Positions 28,101 to 37,280 of a stretch of 64,000 nt of DNA are shown one piece after another. The notes beneath the pieces were generated by a model, which did no database searches, had not been told where the DNA came from, and saw only the letters and a list, made by a program, of their open reading frames with translations. Position 1 is the first letter of the stretch. Each line of letters begins with the position of its first letter. The DNA lies in contig NZ_SJPO01000005.1 in the NCBI RefSeq assembly GCF_007859935.1, forward strand, positions 372,001 through 436,000, in the 5' to 3' direction. The DNA comes from Posidoniimonas polymericola. GTDB taxonomy: Bacteria > Planctomycetota > Planctomycetia > Pirellulales > Lacipirellulaceae. The position numbers and the translations under genes were made by a program.

Positions 28101-30398
28101 CGTGGTGTGGAGCGTTTGCCGCGGCTCGCCGTCCACGGTCGTGAACGAGGTGCGGAGCATCTGCCGCCGCTCGACGAGCTCTCCGAGCGCCGCGGCAAGG
28201 CGTTCGCGGTCCAGCGGGCCGTTGAGCTCCAGCACCATCGGCACGTTCGCGCCCCCCGGCAGTCCAAGCTGCTCGAGCATCCACATCCGCTGCTGAGGCT
28301 CGGTAAGCGGCTGCGGTTGGGCAAGGAACGCGGGGGAAGCCTTTTGGAATCCGCGGGCAGCGTTTTCACTTGCCTGGTCGACAACCGCAGCAAAGCCGGC
28401 GAGTGTCGAGTGCGCGAACAGCTCGCTAGCGGCGATCGTCTTGCCGGTCTTCGCGGCGACGTCCTGCAGCAGCTGGATGATCTGCAGCGACTGACCGCCG
28501 AGGGCGAAAAAGCTGTCCTCGCGCGACACGCTTTCTACGTCCAGCAGCTCTTGCCACAGCTCGGATAGCCACGACTCGGTCGGCGTCGCCGGCGGTGCGT
28601 TCGACGTGACTGCGACCGACTCTTGCTTGTCACCCTGCCCTGCCTCCCACGCGTAGACGGCCGTCAGGATGCGCGACTCGTACTCGGGCCAGCACTGCGA
28701 GCGGCGGGTCTTGCCGCTGGAGGTCTTGGGCAGTTCGCCGACCGGTAGCAACACCACGGCGTGCGGCTCTTGGAGCGTCTCCTCGAGCACGACCGAGCGG
28801 ACGATGTCGCACAGCGCGGGCAGGTCCTGACGCTTGGGACGCTGGACCTCGTGGAACACGACCAGCCGCTCTTCGCCTTCAAGGTCGAGCGACGCGACCG
28901 CGCCGCCGTCGGCCTTGAAGGCCTCGTGCCGCTGCTGGATGGCGAGCTCGATGTCCTGTGGGTAGTAGTTGCGGCCGCCGAGGATGACGGTCTCTTTCCG
29001 CCTGCCAACCACAAACAGCTCGCCCGCGTCGAGGAAGCCGAGGTCCCCGGTGCGGAGGAAACCTTGCTCGCCGGTCGACAGCACCGCGTCGAAGGCAGTC
29101 GAGGTCTGCTCGGGGTTGCGCCAGTACCCTGCCGCGACGCCTGGGCTGCGGACCCAGATCTCGCCGACGCCGTCGGTCGGGCGGCGGGTCTGGGGGTCGA
29201 CGATCCGCAGGTCGATCTCTGGCCCGGGCGGGCCACAGCCAACCAGTCGCCGAATCGGCTCGGCCTTGCCGTTGCGGGGCACAACCGCCGACTCGGCCAT
29301 GTCGCGGGCCTTGTACTCCCGCTCGAGCGGGGGCTTGGTCAGCGGGCCGACGCTCACCATCAGCGTGGTCTCGGCCATGCCGTAGGCCGGTACGAAGGCC
29401 TCGCGGCGGAAGCCGTACGGCTCGAAGCGTTCGCAGAAGCGGTCGAGGGTCTCGCTGCGGACCGGCTCAGCGCCCGACACCGCGACCTGCCAGCTGCTGA
29501 GGTCGAGGCCCTCGCAGTCCTCGTCGGCGATCTTGCGGGCGCACAGCTCGTAGCCGAAGTTGGGCGCCGCGGAGGTGGTGGCGCCGTACTCGCTGATCGT
29601 CTGCAACCACGACACCGGACGCCGCACGAAGTCGAGCGGCGACATCAGCACCGTCCGACGGCCCGCGAACAGCGGCAGGAATACCCCGCCGATGAGCCCC
29701 AGGTCATGGTACGGTGGGAGCCAGAACGTGGCGACCGCGTCGGGCACGTCGAGCAGCTGCTCCATCGCCCGCAAGTTGTACTGCAGGTTGGCGTACGTGA
29801 TCGCGACCCCGCGGGGAGAGCCAGTTGTCCCCGAGGTGTACTGCAGCAGGGCCAGGTCGGACGCCGCTGGGTTGAACGGCCGCCACGCGTCGGCGGCGTC
29901 ATCGGCCAGGTCCTCAATCGCGATCGCGCCAGCTGGGCAGGTCTGGCGGAGCAGGCTGGTCTCGCTGCCGACCCACTGGCGGCTGCTCACCAACAGCTGG
30001 CACTCGGCGTTCTTGAAGATCGCCTGCAGCCGCGGCAGCGTGCGGGCGATGCGGAATGGGTCGGGCGGGTAGACCGGCACGGCGACCGCGCCGGCGAAGA
30101 AGCAGCCAAACAGCGTGGCGATGTAGTCGAGCCCTGGTTCCAACACGACCAGCACCCGCTGGCCCACGGGGCCGCGCTGCTGGAGCTCGGCCGCGATCGC
30201 CCGGGCGCGTCGTTCGAGCCCACCGTACGAAAAGGTTGCCGGCTGCTCGGCGTCGCCGCTCAGGAAGGTGTAGGCCGACTCTTTCGCCTGGTTCTGCGCG
30301 CGCCACTGGGCGACCTCGACCAGGGTCGAGAGCCCCCAATGCGTCGCCCCTTGGGGGGCGCGCACAGCCGGGTTTTGGATTGCCGAACCTGGGTTCAT
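25137..30398 (-). CDS. FAAL-PCP-C-A(Gly)-PCP lipopeptide synthetase
   Basis: 1753 residues. It opens with a fatty acyl-AMP ligase (about 1-590: 'QYTSGTTGSPRGV', 'FWLPPYHDLGLIGGVFLPLF', 'GRRKETVILGGRNYYPQDIE'), then a carrier domain ('FFALGGQSLQ', Ser about 637), a condensation domain ('MHHLICDG', about 828), an adenylation domain ('YTSGSTGNPKG', about 1294) and a second carrier ('FFELGGHSLS', Ser about 1678). A C-terminal tail ('SDEEAVAFLEGLG') resembles a docking element. The specificity residues read D-I-L-Q-L-G-V-I-W-K, the glycine-type code. FAAL activates a free fatty acid as acyl-AMP and loads it on the first carrier; the C domain joins it to glycine. This is the first gene of a three-gene minus-strand operon. 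Confidence 0.95.
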   Translation of the reverse strand: MNPGSAIQNPAVRAPQGATHWGLSTLVEVAQWRAQNQAKESAYTFLSGDAEQPATFSYGGLERRARAIAAELQQRGPVGQRVLVVLEPGLDYIATLFGCFFAGAVAVPVYPPDPFRIARTLPRLQAIFKNAECQLLVSSRQWVGSETSLLRQTCPAGAIAIEDLADDAADAWRPFNPAASDLALLQYTSGTTGSPRGVAITYANLQYNLRAMEQLLDVPDAVATFWLPPYHDLGLIGGVFLPLFAGRRTVLMSPLDFVRRPVSWLQTISEYGATTSAAPNFGYELCARKIADEDCEGLDLSSWQVAVSGAEPVRSETLDRFCERFEPYGFRREAFVPAYGMAETTLMVSVGPLTKPPLEREYKARDMAESAVVPRNGKAEPIRRLVGCGPPGPEIDLRIVDPQTRRPTDGVGEIWVRSPGVAAGYWRNPEQTSTAFDAVLSTGEQGFLRTGDLGFLDAGELFVVGRRKETVILGGRNYYPQDIELAIQQRHEAFKADGGAVASLDLEGEERLVVFHEVQRPKRQDLPALCDIVRSVVLEETLQEPHAVVLLPVGELPKTSSGKTRRSQCWPEYESRILTAVYAWEAGQGDKQESVAVTSNAPPATPTESWLSELWQELLDVESVSREDSFFALGGQSLQIIQLLQDVAAKTGKTIAASELFAHSTLAGFAAVVDQASENAARGFQKASPAFLAQPQPLTEPQQRMWMLEQLGLPGGANVPMVLELNGPLDRERLAAALGELVERRQMLRTSFTTVDGEPRQTLHTTAELLLEEIAPPAQPPAIPVDWASNLDFVWRPFELDAAPLARAGVAPLAPDRHLLVLVMHHLICDGVAFEPLTQELAALYSGGDLPAGRFDYWDYLANQDRPSPSGGNAEYWAGRLADAPSAINLPLVTGQAATDPRSIERHTLSLSAEQTAAVTRLATRCSATPFAVYLSALQVLLGRFSGDNEVVVGVAQAGRDAAEARDTLGCFMHAAPILARVGGDQTYDEFLAELRDNVLADLAHAGVPWEQILAAANADRVPGRMPLTQVFFLFESPLSSRPDFDGARIVNAATDYRGLGVYDLTVVVDASGRGADVRLLYDPQLLPSEFVERLAEGYRQLLDSVCAAPAATLSRLEVVSPEQRRKLITAGKGRTDDAPAEHLLASFARHAAYSPAAVAVECSGDAQTYGQLSTRADEITAGLAALGVRRGDRVGLLLTRGVDTLATMLGVWKVGAAYVPLDPSYPPARLGRMVEDCTPALLIADHELAADAPGGAGKVVTLPELLAAGAGKPALRREPQAADAAYVIYTSGSTGNPKGVVVPHRAVANFVRSFGRDLSIVPADRVLAATTISFDISVLELFLPLAAGATVVLADSATVGDGGRLGRLINDANVTLVQGTPSTYRMLLATGWRPTSRQRLLAGGEELTPDLARELAADAGRLWNVYGPTETTIWSTIDEIADVGERVSIGRPIDNTQCYLLDSRQRLVPPGGWGELAIGGAGLADGYYEQEELTAARFPTIELNGGPTRVYLTGDLVRWRSDGRLEFGGRADTQVKVRGHRIELGEIERNLCEHPGVAEAAVVTVDDPLGAALAAYFVDAGGSELSPAELRRWLAESLPEYMLPSAFVSIDEALPRNGSGKLDRKRLPKPEGCLLARSAERVAPSTPLEERLAGWWREVLRLEEVGVHENFFELGGHSLSVMQLTVRIHEHLGVELDLREVYRLPTIAHWAELILAQQVVDADLTEPELLAQIEAMSDEEAVAFLEGLGTGD

Positions 30399-30794
30399 CC
30401 TGGTCGCCGCTGCTGCCTGGTACCGCTAGGGGAGAGCTCCCTCTTCTTCCCCGCCGCTGGGCAACTTTCAACGGCCGGCAAGCGTCGCCTATTCTACGCA
30501 TTCCTCTAGAGTTTCATCACCCGTGCGAATCCCGCGGCTTGCGTTTATCGCCAGTGTCCACTCTCCTCAAAACCGCAACCTGTTTTTTAGCAACGGGTTG
30601 CGGCGAATCAATCATGTGGCCGATAATCGATCAGGTCTTCCCATAGGCCACAAATATCCTGATCATCACTTCCTACTTCGGCGTTTGGCGTTTGCCGCTA
30701 GCACCACTCGCCTGCGTATTCAGGTTATGCCGAACAATAGTGGTATATCAGCAACCACCCTGCCCACGCCGCCCGAGGCCGATGGACGCCCGCC
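30399..30794. other. Divergent intergenic region between NRPS cluster and guaD
   Basis: 396 bp with no credible gene. It must contain the promoters of the NRPS operon (minus) and guaD (plus). A hairpin is present: CCGCAACC (30573-30580) pairs with GGTTGCGG (30596-30603) around a T-rich loop. No recognisable operator was found. Confidence 0.5.
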
Positions 30795-32015
30795 ATGCTT
30801 GTATCCGGCCAGCTGCTACTGAATGACCTGCCGGACCGCGCGCGGACCGCTCCGGGTTATGTCCGGATCGAAGGGGACCAAATTGCCGAGGTGGTGACCG
30901 GCGAGGCCCCGGCCGAGTGCGATGCCGGGGGTCCGGCCTGCCTGATCTGCCCGGGGTTCATCGACACCCACCTGCACCTGCCGCAGTTCGATATGCAAGG
31001 CGCCCACGGGCTGCCGCTGCTGGAATGGCTCGAGCGCTCGACCTTTCCCGACGAGCGAAAGTGGGCCGACGCCGACTACGCCGCGGCCATGGCGGAGCGG
31101 GCGATGCGTCGATTGTTCTCGCACGGCACCACCGGCATCTGCGCCTACTCAACCGTGCACGCCGACGCGACCCGCGCCGCACTCCAGGCCGCCTGCCAGC
31201 TTGGCATACGGGGCGTGATTGGCCAGTCGCTGATGGACCGCAACGCCCCCGACGACCTGTGCCGCCCCGCGGACCAGCTGATCGACGAAACCACCTCGCT
31301 GCTAGACGACTTCCCCCCCGGCGGGCGGGTGGCGGCCGCGGTGACGCCGCGGTTCGCGATCTCCTGCACCGACGAGCTGCTGGCCGCCGCCGGGCGGCTC
31401 GCCGCCGAGCGTGACGCAACCGTGCAATCGCACCTCGCCGAGACCATCCCCGAGTGCGAGTGGGCGGCCGACCTGTTCGGCGGGGCCCGGTACGTCGACA
31501 TCTACCGCGACGCCGGCCTGCTGACCGAGCGATCGATCTACGGCCACTGCATCTACCTCAGCGCCGAAGACCGCCGGACGATGGCGGACCGTGGCGCGCT
31601 GGCCGCGCACTGCCCGACCGCTAATTCGTTCCTCCGCGCCGGCGCGATGGACCGCCGGGCGACCCTGAGCGAGGGGGTGACCCTGACGCTCGGCAGCGAT
31701 ATTGGCGCCGGTTACGAGGCGAGCATGGTCCGTGTCGGCCGGGCCATGATCGAGACCGCCTCGTCCATCGGCGAGTCGTTCCCGGTCGCGGCCGAGGCGT
31801 GGCGCCAGATCACCGCCGGCAACGCGGCCGCTTTAGGGTGGCAAGACGCGGGCCACTTGCGGGTCGGGGCCCCGGCCGACCTGGTGCTGATCGAACCAAG
31901 CGTCCCCTGGCTGGGGGCGAACGTCGACCCGCTGTCGATGCTGATGTTCGCCTGGGACGACCGCTGGCTGACCCACTGCTGGGCGCGGGGCGAGCTCGCC
32001 TACTGCCGCGGTTAG
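30795..32015 (+). CDS. guaD: Guanine deaminase
   Basis: 406 residues of the amidohydrolase superfamily. Metal ligands lie in 'PGFIDTHLHLPQFDM' (HxH, about residue 57), 'QSHLAET' (His about 215), 'YGHCIYLS' (His) and 'GSDIGAG' (Asp). 'AAVTPRFAISCTDELL' and 'LAAHCPTANSFLRAG' are typical of guanine deaminases rather than of other cytosine or adenosine deaminases. It converts guanine to xanthine in purine salvage or catabolism. It is divergent from the NRPS operon with which it shares a 396-bp spacer. A functional link to that cluster is not suggested by its chemistry. Confidence 0.9.
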   Translation: MLVSGQLLLNDLPDRARTAPGYVRIEGDQIAEVVTGEAPAECDAGGPACLICPGFIDTHLHLPQFDMQGAHGLPLLEWLERSTFPDERKWADADYAAAMAERAMRRLFSHGTTGICAYSTVHADATRAALQAACQLGIRGVIGQSLMDRNAPDDLCRPADQLIDETTSLLDDFPPGGRVAAAVTPRFAISCTDELLAAAGRLAAERDATVQSHLAETIPECEWAADLFGGARYVDIYRDAGLLTERSIYGHCIYLSAEDRRTMADRGALAAHCPTANSFLRAGAMDRRATLSEGVTLTLGSDIGAGYEASMVRVGRAMIETASSIGESFPVAAEAWRQITAGNAAALGWQDAGHLRVGAPADLVLIEPSVPWLGANVDPLSMLMFAWDDRWLTHCWARGELAYCRG

Positions 32016-32421
32016 GCCGCGCCGCACAGGTCTTGGCCAGCGAACTGGTGGCGACGGGCGTCGTGGTTGGACGGCCTCGTATTGTCCGAAATATACAGCC
32101 GAGGGGACAAAACCCAGGCCGGGCTGGTCCCTTAAATTGCGTTTTACGCTTGTCTCGAAGCGTTCTCACGATCAGCGGCGCACCGCGGCGAGGGGGTTTT
32201 GTCCCTGGTTCTTGTCCCTCGTGGCATCCGCCGAGCAGGATCGAACCGCCCCCCGGTCGCCGACCACGCCAACGGCGCAGCACTCCCCTTACATACGGCG
32301 TCAGCCGTGGAATTGAGCTGAAGATTCGGCGTTGCGACACCCCATTTGACCGCGTCCGGTGGCGACTTTCTACAACAATCGGGGAGCAGCTTGGCGCCCG
32401 ACTACGCCCTCGCACCTGGCT
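32016..32421. other. Gene-free stretch carrying dispersed repeat copy 2
   Basis: 406 bp between the convergent ends of guaD and the DUF1559 gene. It holds the repeat at 32079-32205. In the rest I see no gene or RNA. Confidence 0.5.
32079..32205. repeat. Dispersed inverted repeat, copy 2
   Basis: 32079-32114 matches the minus strand of 18077-18112 at 30 of 36 positions (shared core GAGGGGACAAAACC). GGGACAAAACCC (32104-32115) has a perfect inverted partner, GGGTTTTGTCCC, at 32194-32205. It lies 63 bp beyond the guaD stop. Together with copy 1 it brackets the NRPS-guaD block in inverted orientation. Confidence 0.8.
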
Positions 32422-33576
32422 CTACAGCTCGTCGTCGGAAACGAGCTCCTGCCCGCGGATCGTCGACAGGGCCTTGAAGGTATCGATATCGATCTGCCGG
32501 CTCAGGCCGTGCACCGAGCCGTCCACAAACACAAACTGCACGACGCCCGAGTGCAGCGAGCTGAAGTACGACCACTTGGTGTCGTAGTCCTGGTACTGGG
32601 CGGAACTGGCGAACGCCTTGTCCCGCCCCAGGTCGAGGCCCAAGTAGGTCGGCAGGATGTTGGTGCCGATCCACGCATACCCTAGCGAGAAGCCGCTTAC
32701 CGGCACGGGGCTGCCGCCGTCGTTCACCTCGTAGGCGCCGCCCGTGCTGCCGGGGCACTCGCCAAACATCAGCGTGTTGGAGGTCCCGTCGAGCACCTTG
32801 CCGAGCTTGGTCTTAGAGCGGATGCCGAACGGTCCAATCAGCTGCTTGTCGACCTCGTAGGTGTAGCCGTCGGCGGCAGTGACCTTGGTCCCCGGCCCGA
32901 CCTCGCCGTACACGCCCCAAACGCCCTGATAGTGGGTCAGCCCGAATGCCGACGCGACCGCGCTGGTCTGGGTGTCCCAGGACTTCGACTCCTGAAAGTA
33001 GTGAGAGCCGCTCGTGTCCTCGAACGTCGCGACAGGAACCGCCGAAGCAGAGCTGCCCTGGTCGCTAACCAGAACCTTGTCAATTACGCCACGGGACGGC
33101 GACTCGGTCGGCGCCGATGGGCAGAGCAGCGCGGGCACGGGGGTCTGGGCCGCCCTGCGGATGGGGATCTTGAAGGACCAATTCAGGTCGTACTGGTCCG
33201 GGCCGATCTGGTAGTCGTCGGTCAGGATCTGGTGGAGCGAGGCCTCCTCCAAGAACGGGAGCAGGTTGGCGTAGACGCCGACGAACTGGTTGGACTTGCC
33301 GTTGGTGTCGACGACCGATCCCGGGTTGCTGTAGTCACGCCCCCCCATGTAGCCGGGGGGCAGGCGCCGCTGCGACGACTCGTAATTTAGCGCCGCCAGC
33401 CCGAGCTGCTTGAGATTGTTGCTGCAGGCCGAGCGGCGGGCCGACTCTCGGGCCGCCTGCACCGCCGGCAGCAAGAGCGCGATCAGGATGCCGATGATCG
33501 CGATCACCACCAGCAGCTCTACCAGCGTGAAGGCCGGCAGGCCACGGCGTGACTTGTGGGCAAGAAGGGGCTTCAT
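32422..33576 (-). CDS. DUF1559 prepilin-like protein (H-X9-DG type)
   Basis: 384 residues from the ATG at 33576, chosen because AGAGGA lies about 8 nt upstream. The N-terminus is a type IV prepilin/pseudopilin leader with methylation site and long hydrophobic helix ('[20 protein letters not shown]'), followed by '[20 protein letters not shown]'. The C-terminal signature H-X9-DG ('[14 protein letters not shown]') defines the planctomycete DUF1559 group, present in many copies in these genomes. It is probably inserted in the membrane and exported by a type II/IV pilus-like system. The role of individual members is unknown. Confidence 0.92.
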   Translation of the reverse strand: MKPLLAHKSRRGLPAFTLVELLVVIAIIGILIALLLPAVQAARESARRSACSNNLKQLGLAALNYESSQRRLPPGYMGGRDYSNPGSVVDTNGKSNQFVGVYANLLPFLEEASLHQILTDDYQIGPDQYDLNWSFKIPIRRAAQTPVPALLCPSAPTESPSRGVIDKVLVSDQGSSASAVPVATFEDTSGSHYFQESKSWDTQTSAVASAFGLTHYQGVWGVYGEVGPGTKVTAADGYTYEVDKQLIGPFGIRSKTKLGKVLDGTSNTLMFGECPGSTGGAYEVNDGGSPVPVSGFSLGYAWIGTNILPTYLGLDLGRDKAFASSAQYQDYDTKWSYFSSLHSGVVQFVFVDGSVHGLSRQIDIDTFKALSTIRGQELVSDDEL

Positions 33577-33628
33577 CGTTTCCATCCTCTGAATCGCTTT
33601 GCTCGTGCGTGGGGTAACGGGAGGGCCG

Positions 33629-35641
33629 TCAGCCCAGGTCCCCGGTAGACTGGAGTTGCTTAGCCTGAAACTCTGCCTGGACCGCTTTGTCCGAGGCGCC
33701 CAGGGCGCGGTAGGCGGCGGCCAGCGCGCGGTGGGCCTGGGCGTGGCGCGGGGCCTGGCCGATGCAGAGCTGCAAGGCCTCGACCGCGCCGTCGTAATCG
33801 CCGAGGGCGAGCATCGCGCGACCGACCGTCAGGTGCGCCCGCGGGAAGTAGTGGGTCAGCTCGGTGGCGCGGAGGGCGTAGTCGAGCGCTTCGTCTGCAG
33901 CGCCCAGCTCTAGCTTCGCTCGGGCGACGCCCGCCAGCGCGACGGACGAGTCGGGGTCGTGCTCGAGGTGTCGCTGGAACGCCTCGAGGGCCTGGGGGCA
34001 TCGCTTGTCCGCCAGGTAGGCCTCGCCGAGCTTGTTGTCGAGTTCCGGCAGGCGGGTGCTGGCGGCCTCGACCCGCTCGAACAACTCGATCGCGCGCTCG
34101 AGGTTCCCCTCGGCGTGCTCGATCACGCCCAGCATCATGTGCACCCTGGGCAGCTCCATGCCCGCGGCCTGCAGCGCCTCGAGCCGCTCGCGGGCGGCGG
34201 CTCGGTCCCCCATCGCTAGGTAGCAGTTCGCCAGGAACACCTTGGCCGGTGTGGTGTCGCCGAGGCAGGGATCGATCTCTTCAAGCACCTGGGCAGCCGC
34301 CGCGAAGTCACGGGCGTCGAACAGCGACTGGGCCAGCGAGAGCTGGTTCTGAGCAATGGTGTCGCGGACGGTTTTCTCGGATTCTTCGCTCGGCGGCTCG
34401 ATGTACCCCAGCTCGACCAATTGCTTCAGGGCTTCCCGGGCCTCGACCGGATCGACGCGGACCGAGCCGTCGTGCATGCCGCTGGGGCCGTCGATCTCCT
34501 CCCAGCTCTCGATCCGCCGCGGCTCGTCGGGCGCGTGGAGCACCTCAGACAGCACGCGGCCCGGCATGTCGTAGCCGGCGGGGAGCCCGAGCAGGTGTAG
34601 CACGGTCGGCGCGATGTCCAGCAGCGTGCCGCCAAACACCCGGCCGCCGGCCTTCACCCCCGGGCCCTGGGCGGCGAGCATCCCGAACGGACGGTGCCAA
34701 TCGACCGGGCCCGACTTGCCTTCTCGCGGGTCGGGGCGGAGGTGGTCGTTGTGGTAACCGTGGTCCGACATCACGATCACGGCGGTGTCGTCGCCGGCGA
34801 GCGTCAGCAGGGTCTGGAGCATCATGTCGTGGAAGCGGTAGATCCCAACCATGCAGTGCTGGTAGGCGTCGAAGTCCTCCCGCGACACCTGCTCCATCTT
34901 CGGGGGGTGGAACTCCATAAACTCGTGGCCGAAGCGGTCGATGCCCTCGTAGTAGACCGCGGTCAGGTCCCACTCGGTGTCGGTCATCAGGTGGGTGGCG
35001 ACCGCGTGCACCGTGGCGGTCTGCGCGAGCATCCGCTGCAGCTGGGCGATCCGGTGAGATGGCAGCTTCGCAACAGCGGCGGCGTCCGGGATAAACGGCA
35101 AGATCGCCGACGCGTCGATCTCCCGGGGCCGCACCCTGAGCTCGCCGAGCTCGTCGGTAAGCGTGGCCGGGTGGACCGATTGCTTCGGTGGCGGCGTGAT
35201 CCCCTCGGCGGTCGCGTTGAAAACCTCAAACTGGTTCGAGACCATCACGCCGTCGATCGGCTCGGCGGGGTGCGACGCGTACCAGCCGACCACGTTCGAG
35301 CGGAGCCCGCTCTGCGCAAGGATGTTCCAGAGGGCTTTGCACTTGCGGCTGGTGCTCGCGCTGGGGCGGACGCCCTCGCCGTCGGGGTCGGGCTCGGTAA
35401 AGCCGAGCACGCCGTGCCCCGCCGCCCGTTTGCCCGTGGCGATGCTGTTCCAGAGGATGGGCGAGAGCATTGGCTGCAGGCTCGCTAGGTTGCCCCAGCT
35501 CCCCCGCTGCATCACGCCGGCTAGCGTGGGCATCAGCCCCTGCTCTACCAGCGGGTGGATCAGCTGCCAGTCGGCGGCGTCCCACCCCACCAGCAGGACG
35601 CGGCGCGGCGATCCTTCGGGTTGGCGTCGCTCAACGGACAT
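33629..35641 (-). CDS. Type I phosphodiesterase/nucleotide pyrophosphatase-like protein with TPR tail
   Basis: 670 residues. The N-terminal 430 form an alkaline-phosphatase-superfamily catalytic domain: the first metal-site aspartates in '[13 protein letters not shown]', a nucleophile region near '[15 protein letters not shown]', and the metal-binding '[11 protein letters not shown]'. The C-terminal about 230 residues are tetratricopeptide repeats ('[20 protein letters not shown]', '[20 protein letters not shown]', '[19 protein letters not shown]'-type). There is no signal peptide, so it is cytoplasmic as written. The substrate is unknown; relatives cleave phosphodiesters or pyrophosphates of nucleotides or lipids. 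It is followed 1 bp later by a PEP-CTERM protein gene on the same strand. Confidence 0.88.
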   Translation of the reverse strand: MSVERRQPEGSPRRVLLVGWDAADWQLIHPLVEQGLMPTLAGVMQRGSWGNLASLQPMLSPILWNSIATGKRAAGHGVLGFTEPDPDGEGVRPSASTSRKCKALWNILAQSGLRSNVVGWYASHPAEPIDGVMVSNQFEVFNATAEGITPPPKQSVHPATLTDELGELRVRPREIDASAILPFIPDAAAVAKLPSHRIAQLQRMLAQTATVHAVATHLMTDTEWDLTAVYYEGIDRFGHEFMEFHPPKMEQVSREDFDAYQHCMVGIYRFHDMMLQTLLTLAGDDTAVIVMSDHGYHNDHLRPDPREGKSGPVDWHRPFGMLAAQGPGVKAGGRVFGGTLLDIAPTVLHLLGLPAGYDMPGRVLSEVLHAPDEPRRIESWEEIDGPSGMHDGSVRVDPVEAREALKQLVELGYIEPPSEESEKTVRDTIAQNQLSLAQSLFDARDFAAAAQVLEEIDPCLGDTTPAKVFLANCYLAMGDRAAARERLEALQAAGMELPRVHMMLGVIEHAEGNLERAIELFERVEAASTRLPELDNKLGEAYLADKRCPQALEAFQRHLEHDPDSSVALAGVARAKLELGAADEALDYALRATELTHYFPRAHLTVGRAMLALGDYDGAVEALQLCIGQAPRHAQAHRALAAAYRALGASDKAVQAEFQAKQLQSTGDLG

Positions 35642-35642
35642 G

Positions 35643-36476
35643 CTAGGCGTGGCCCTTGGAGCGACGCAGGGCCATCAGCCCCAGAGAGCCGGCCGCCAGC
35701 AGCCCCAGCGTGCCCGGCTCGGGGGCTGCGCCGGCCGCGGTAGACACCACCGGGCCGAACGCGCCGTGGCGGATGGCCCACAGCTCGTAATCCGCCTGGT
35801 CGACGACGCCGGCGCTGTCGCCCTCGTAGTCGTCGTTGTCGTGGAAGTCGGGGTTCTGGCCAATGTTGTCGCGGTAGAGCGTGTAGTCGGCCGCGTCGAC
35901 AACGCCGTCGTTGTTGAAGTCGCCCGGGTTCACCCCGGCCCCGATCTCGCCCGCCAGGATGCCGACGCCCGACTTCGACTCGAACGCCCAGTCGTTGATC
36001 ACGAACGTCCCGGCGGCGTTGTTGATCGTGACCCGCACCCAGCCGTAGTGCAGGCGTTCGCCGGTCGGGAACGCGAGCCCGATATACGCGTCCTGAACGT
36101 CGTTGAACTGGGCGTAGGGATTGAACGGGCCGTACGCCATCGAGCCCAAGAACTCCGGTCCGGCGGTGGTCGCGTCGATCGGGGCGTCCGCGTCGAGGGC
36201 CGAAACGTACTTCAGCAGGTCGGTGAAGCCGACGATCTTGCCCGGTGTGTAAGTCACCGTGGCGCCCTGGTAGTTGCCCTGGGTAAAGACGTAATTCTTC
36301 AGCTGGATGTCGCCGTAGGCGTCGTTGTCGAGGTTGAGGTTCTGCAGGTTACCCTGGTCGATCGAGAGGTCTTGCGCCCCCGAATAGACCACGACAGCCG
36401 AGGCGTCCGAGCTCAAGAACGCGGCCGTGGCGGCCGCGGAGTAGGCGGCCCTGCAAGCGGTCTTAGACCGAGACAT
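35643..36476 (-). CDS. PEP-CTERM protein with dockerin-like insert (paralogue A)
   Basis: 277 residues. After a weak signal peptide (about 1-27) comes a domain of about 155 residues containing 'VYSGAQDLSIDQ', 'DIQLKNYVFTQGNYQGATVT' and 'GWVRVTINNAAGTFVINDWA'. A dockerin-type Ca-binding pair follows ('GDFNNDGVVDAADYTLYRDN', 'GVVDQADYELW'), and then the sorting tail 'PEPGTLGLLAAGSLGLMALR'. The first domain is closely paralogous to that of the next gene (36624-37280), which lacks the dockerin-like part. It is probably exported and processed by an exosortase. Function unknown. Confidence 0.85.
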   Translation of the reverse strand: MSRSKTACRAAYSAAATAAFLSSDASAVVVYSGAQDLSIDQGNLQNLNLDNDAYGDIQLKNYVFTQGNYQGATVTYTPGKIVGFTDLLKYVSALDADAPIDATTAGPEFLGSMAYGPFNPYAQFNDVQDAYIGLAFPTGERLHYGWVRVTINNAAGTFVINDWAFESKSGVGILAGEIGAGVNPGDFNNDGVVDAADYTLYRDNIGQNPDFHDNDDYEGDSAGVVDQADYELWAIRHGAFGPVVSTAAGAAPEPGTLGLLAAGSLGLMALRRSKGHA

Positions 36477-36623
36477 GGCGCGTTTCCTTATTTAGTCGGG
36501 CGGGCCCAAACGAGCAGACCCGCTTGAGTGGCGTCACGCCGCAGGGAGCACGGCGTGTCGGGTTGGTTAGGCGGCCGCCGCCCCGGGGGTGCACCCCGGG
36601 TGGCGACCGTCGCAGCGAATTGT

Positions 36624-37280
36624 CTAGGCGGCGTCTTGCCGGCGGCGGCGAGCGGCTGCCAATCCAGCGGCGCCGGCTGCCAGCAGGCCCAGCGTGCCGG
36701 GCTCCGGGGTTTGACCAGCGGCGATGCCCGCACCAGACACCGTGTTGTAGGCCCAGTCGTTGACGACAAACGTGCCCGCGGCATTGTCGATCGTCACCCG
36801 GATCCAGCCGTAGTAGGTATCCGGACCGCTCGGGAAACTCAAGCCAATGTAGGCGTCGGTAGCGTTGTTGAACTGGGCGTCAGGGTTCACGGCGCCGTAC
36901 GCCAGCCCACCGAAGAAGCTGGGGCCGACCGTCGAGCCGTCGATCGGGTCGCCCGCTGAAAGAGCAGTCGCATAGGTGAGACCCGTCGTGAATCCCACGA
37001 GCTGACCGGGCGCGTAGGCAACAGTCGCGCCCTGGTAGTTGCCACCGCCAAAGACGTAGTTCTTCAGCAAGATGTCGTTGTAGGCGTCGCCGTCGATGTT
37101 GAGCGACTGGGAAGAGAACTGGCCAATCGCCAGATCCTGCACGCCCGAGTAGCTGATCTGGGCGTCTGCCGTCGTGGCGGCAAGAGCGGCCGCGCCGGCG
37201 GCGGCGGAGTAGGCCACCCGCTTGGCGACCTGTGAGGTGGGGAGGGGGCGCTGCTGCGCGTCTTGTTGTGGTGACGTCAT
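36624..37280 (-). CDS. PEP-CTERM protein (paralogue B, no dockerin)
   Basis: 218 residues, a tandem paralogue of the preceding product. The same domain is present ('SYSGVQDLAIGQ', 'DILLKNYVFGGGNYQGATVA', 'GWIRVTIDNAAGTFVVNDWA'), but the sorting tail 'PEPGTLGLLAAGAAGLAAAR' plus RRR follows directly. The pair probably arose by local duplication with gain or loss of the dockerin module. The N-terminus is long and polar before its hydrophobic stretch ('VAYSAAAGAAALAATTADA'). Confidence 0.85.
   Translation of the reverse strand: MTSPQQDAQQRPLPTSQVAKRVAYSAAAGAAALAATTADAQISYSGVQDLAIGQFSSQSLNIDGDAYNDILLKNYVFGGGNYQGATVAYAPGQLVGFTTGLTYATALSAGDPIDGSTVGPSFFGGLAYGAVNPDAQFNNATDAYIGLSFPSGPDTYYGWIRVTIDNAAGTFVVNDWAYNTVSGAGIAAGQTPEPGTLGLLAAGAAGLAAARRRRQDAA

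Noticed and set aside
28761-30509. Plus-strand frame of 582 codons opposite the FAAL domain
   Set aside because: Antisense shadow of the well-supported FAAL coding sequence.
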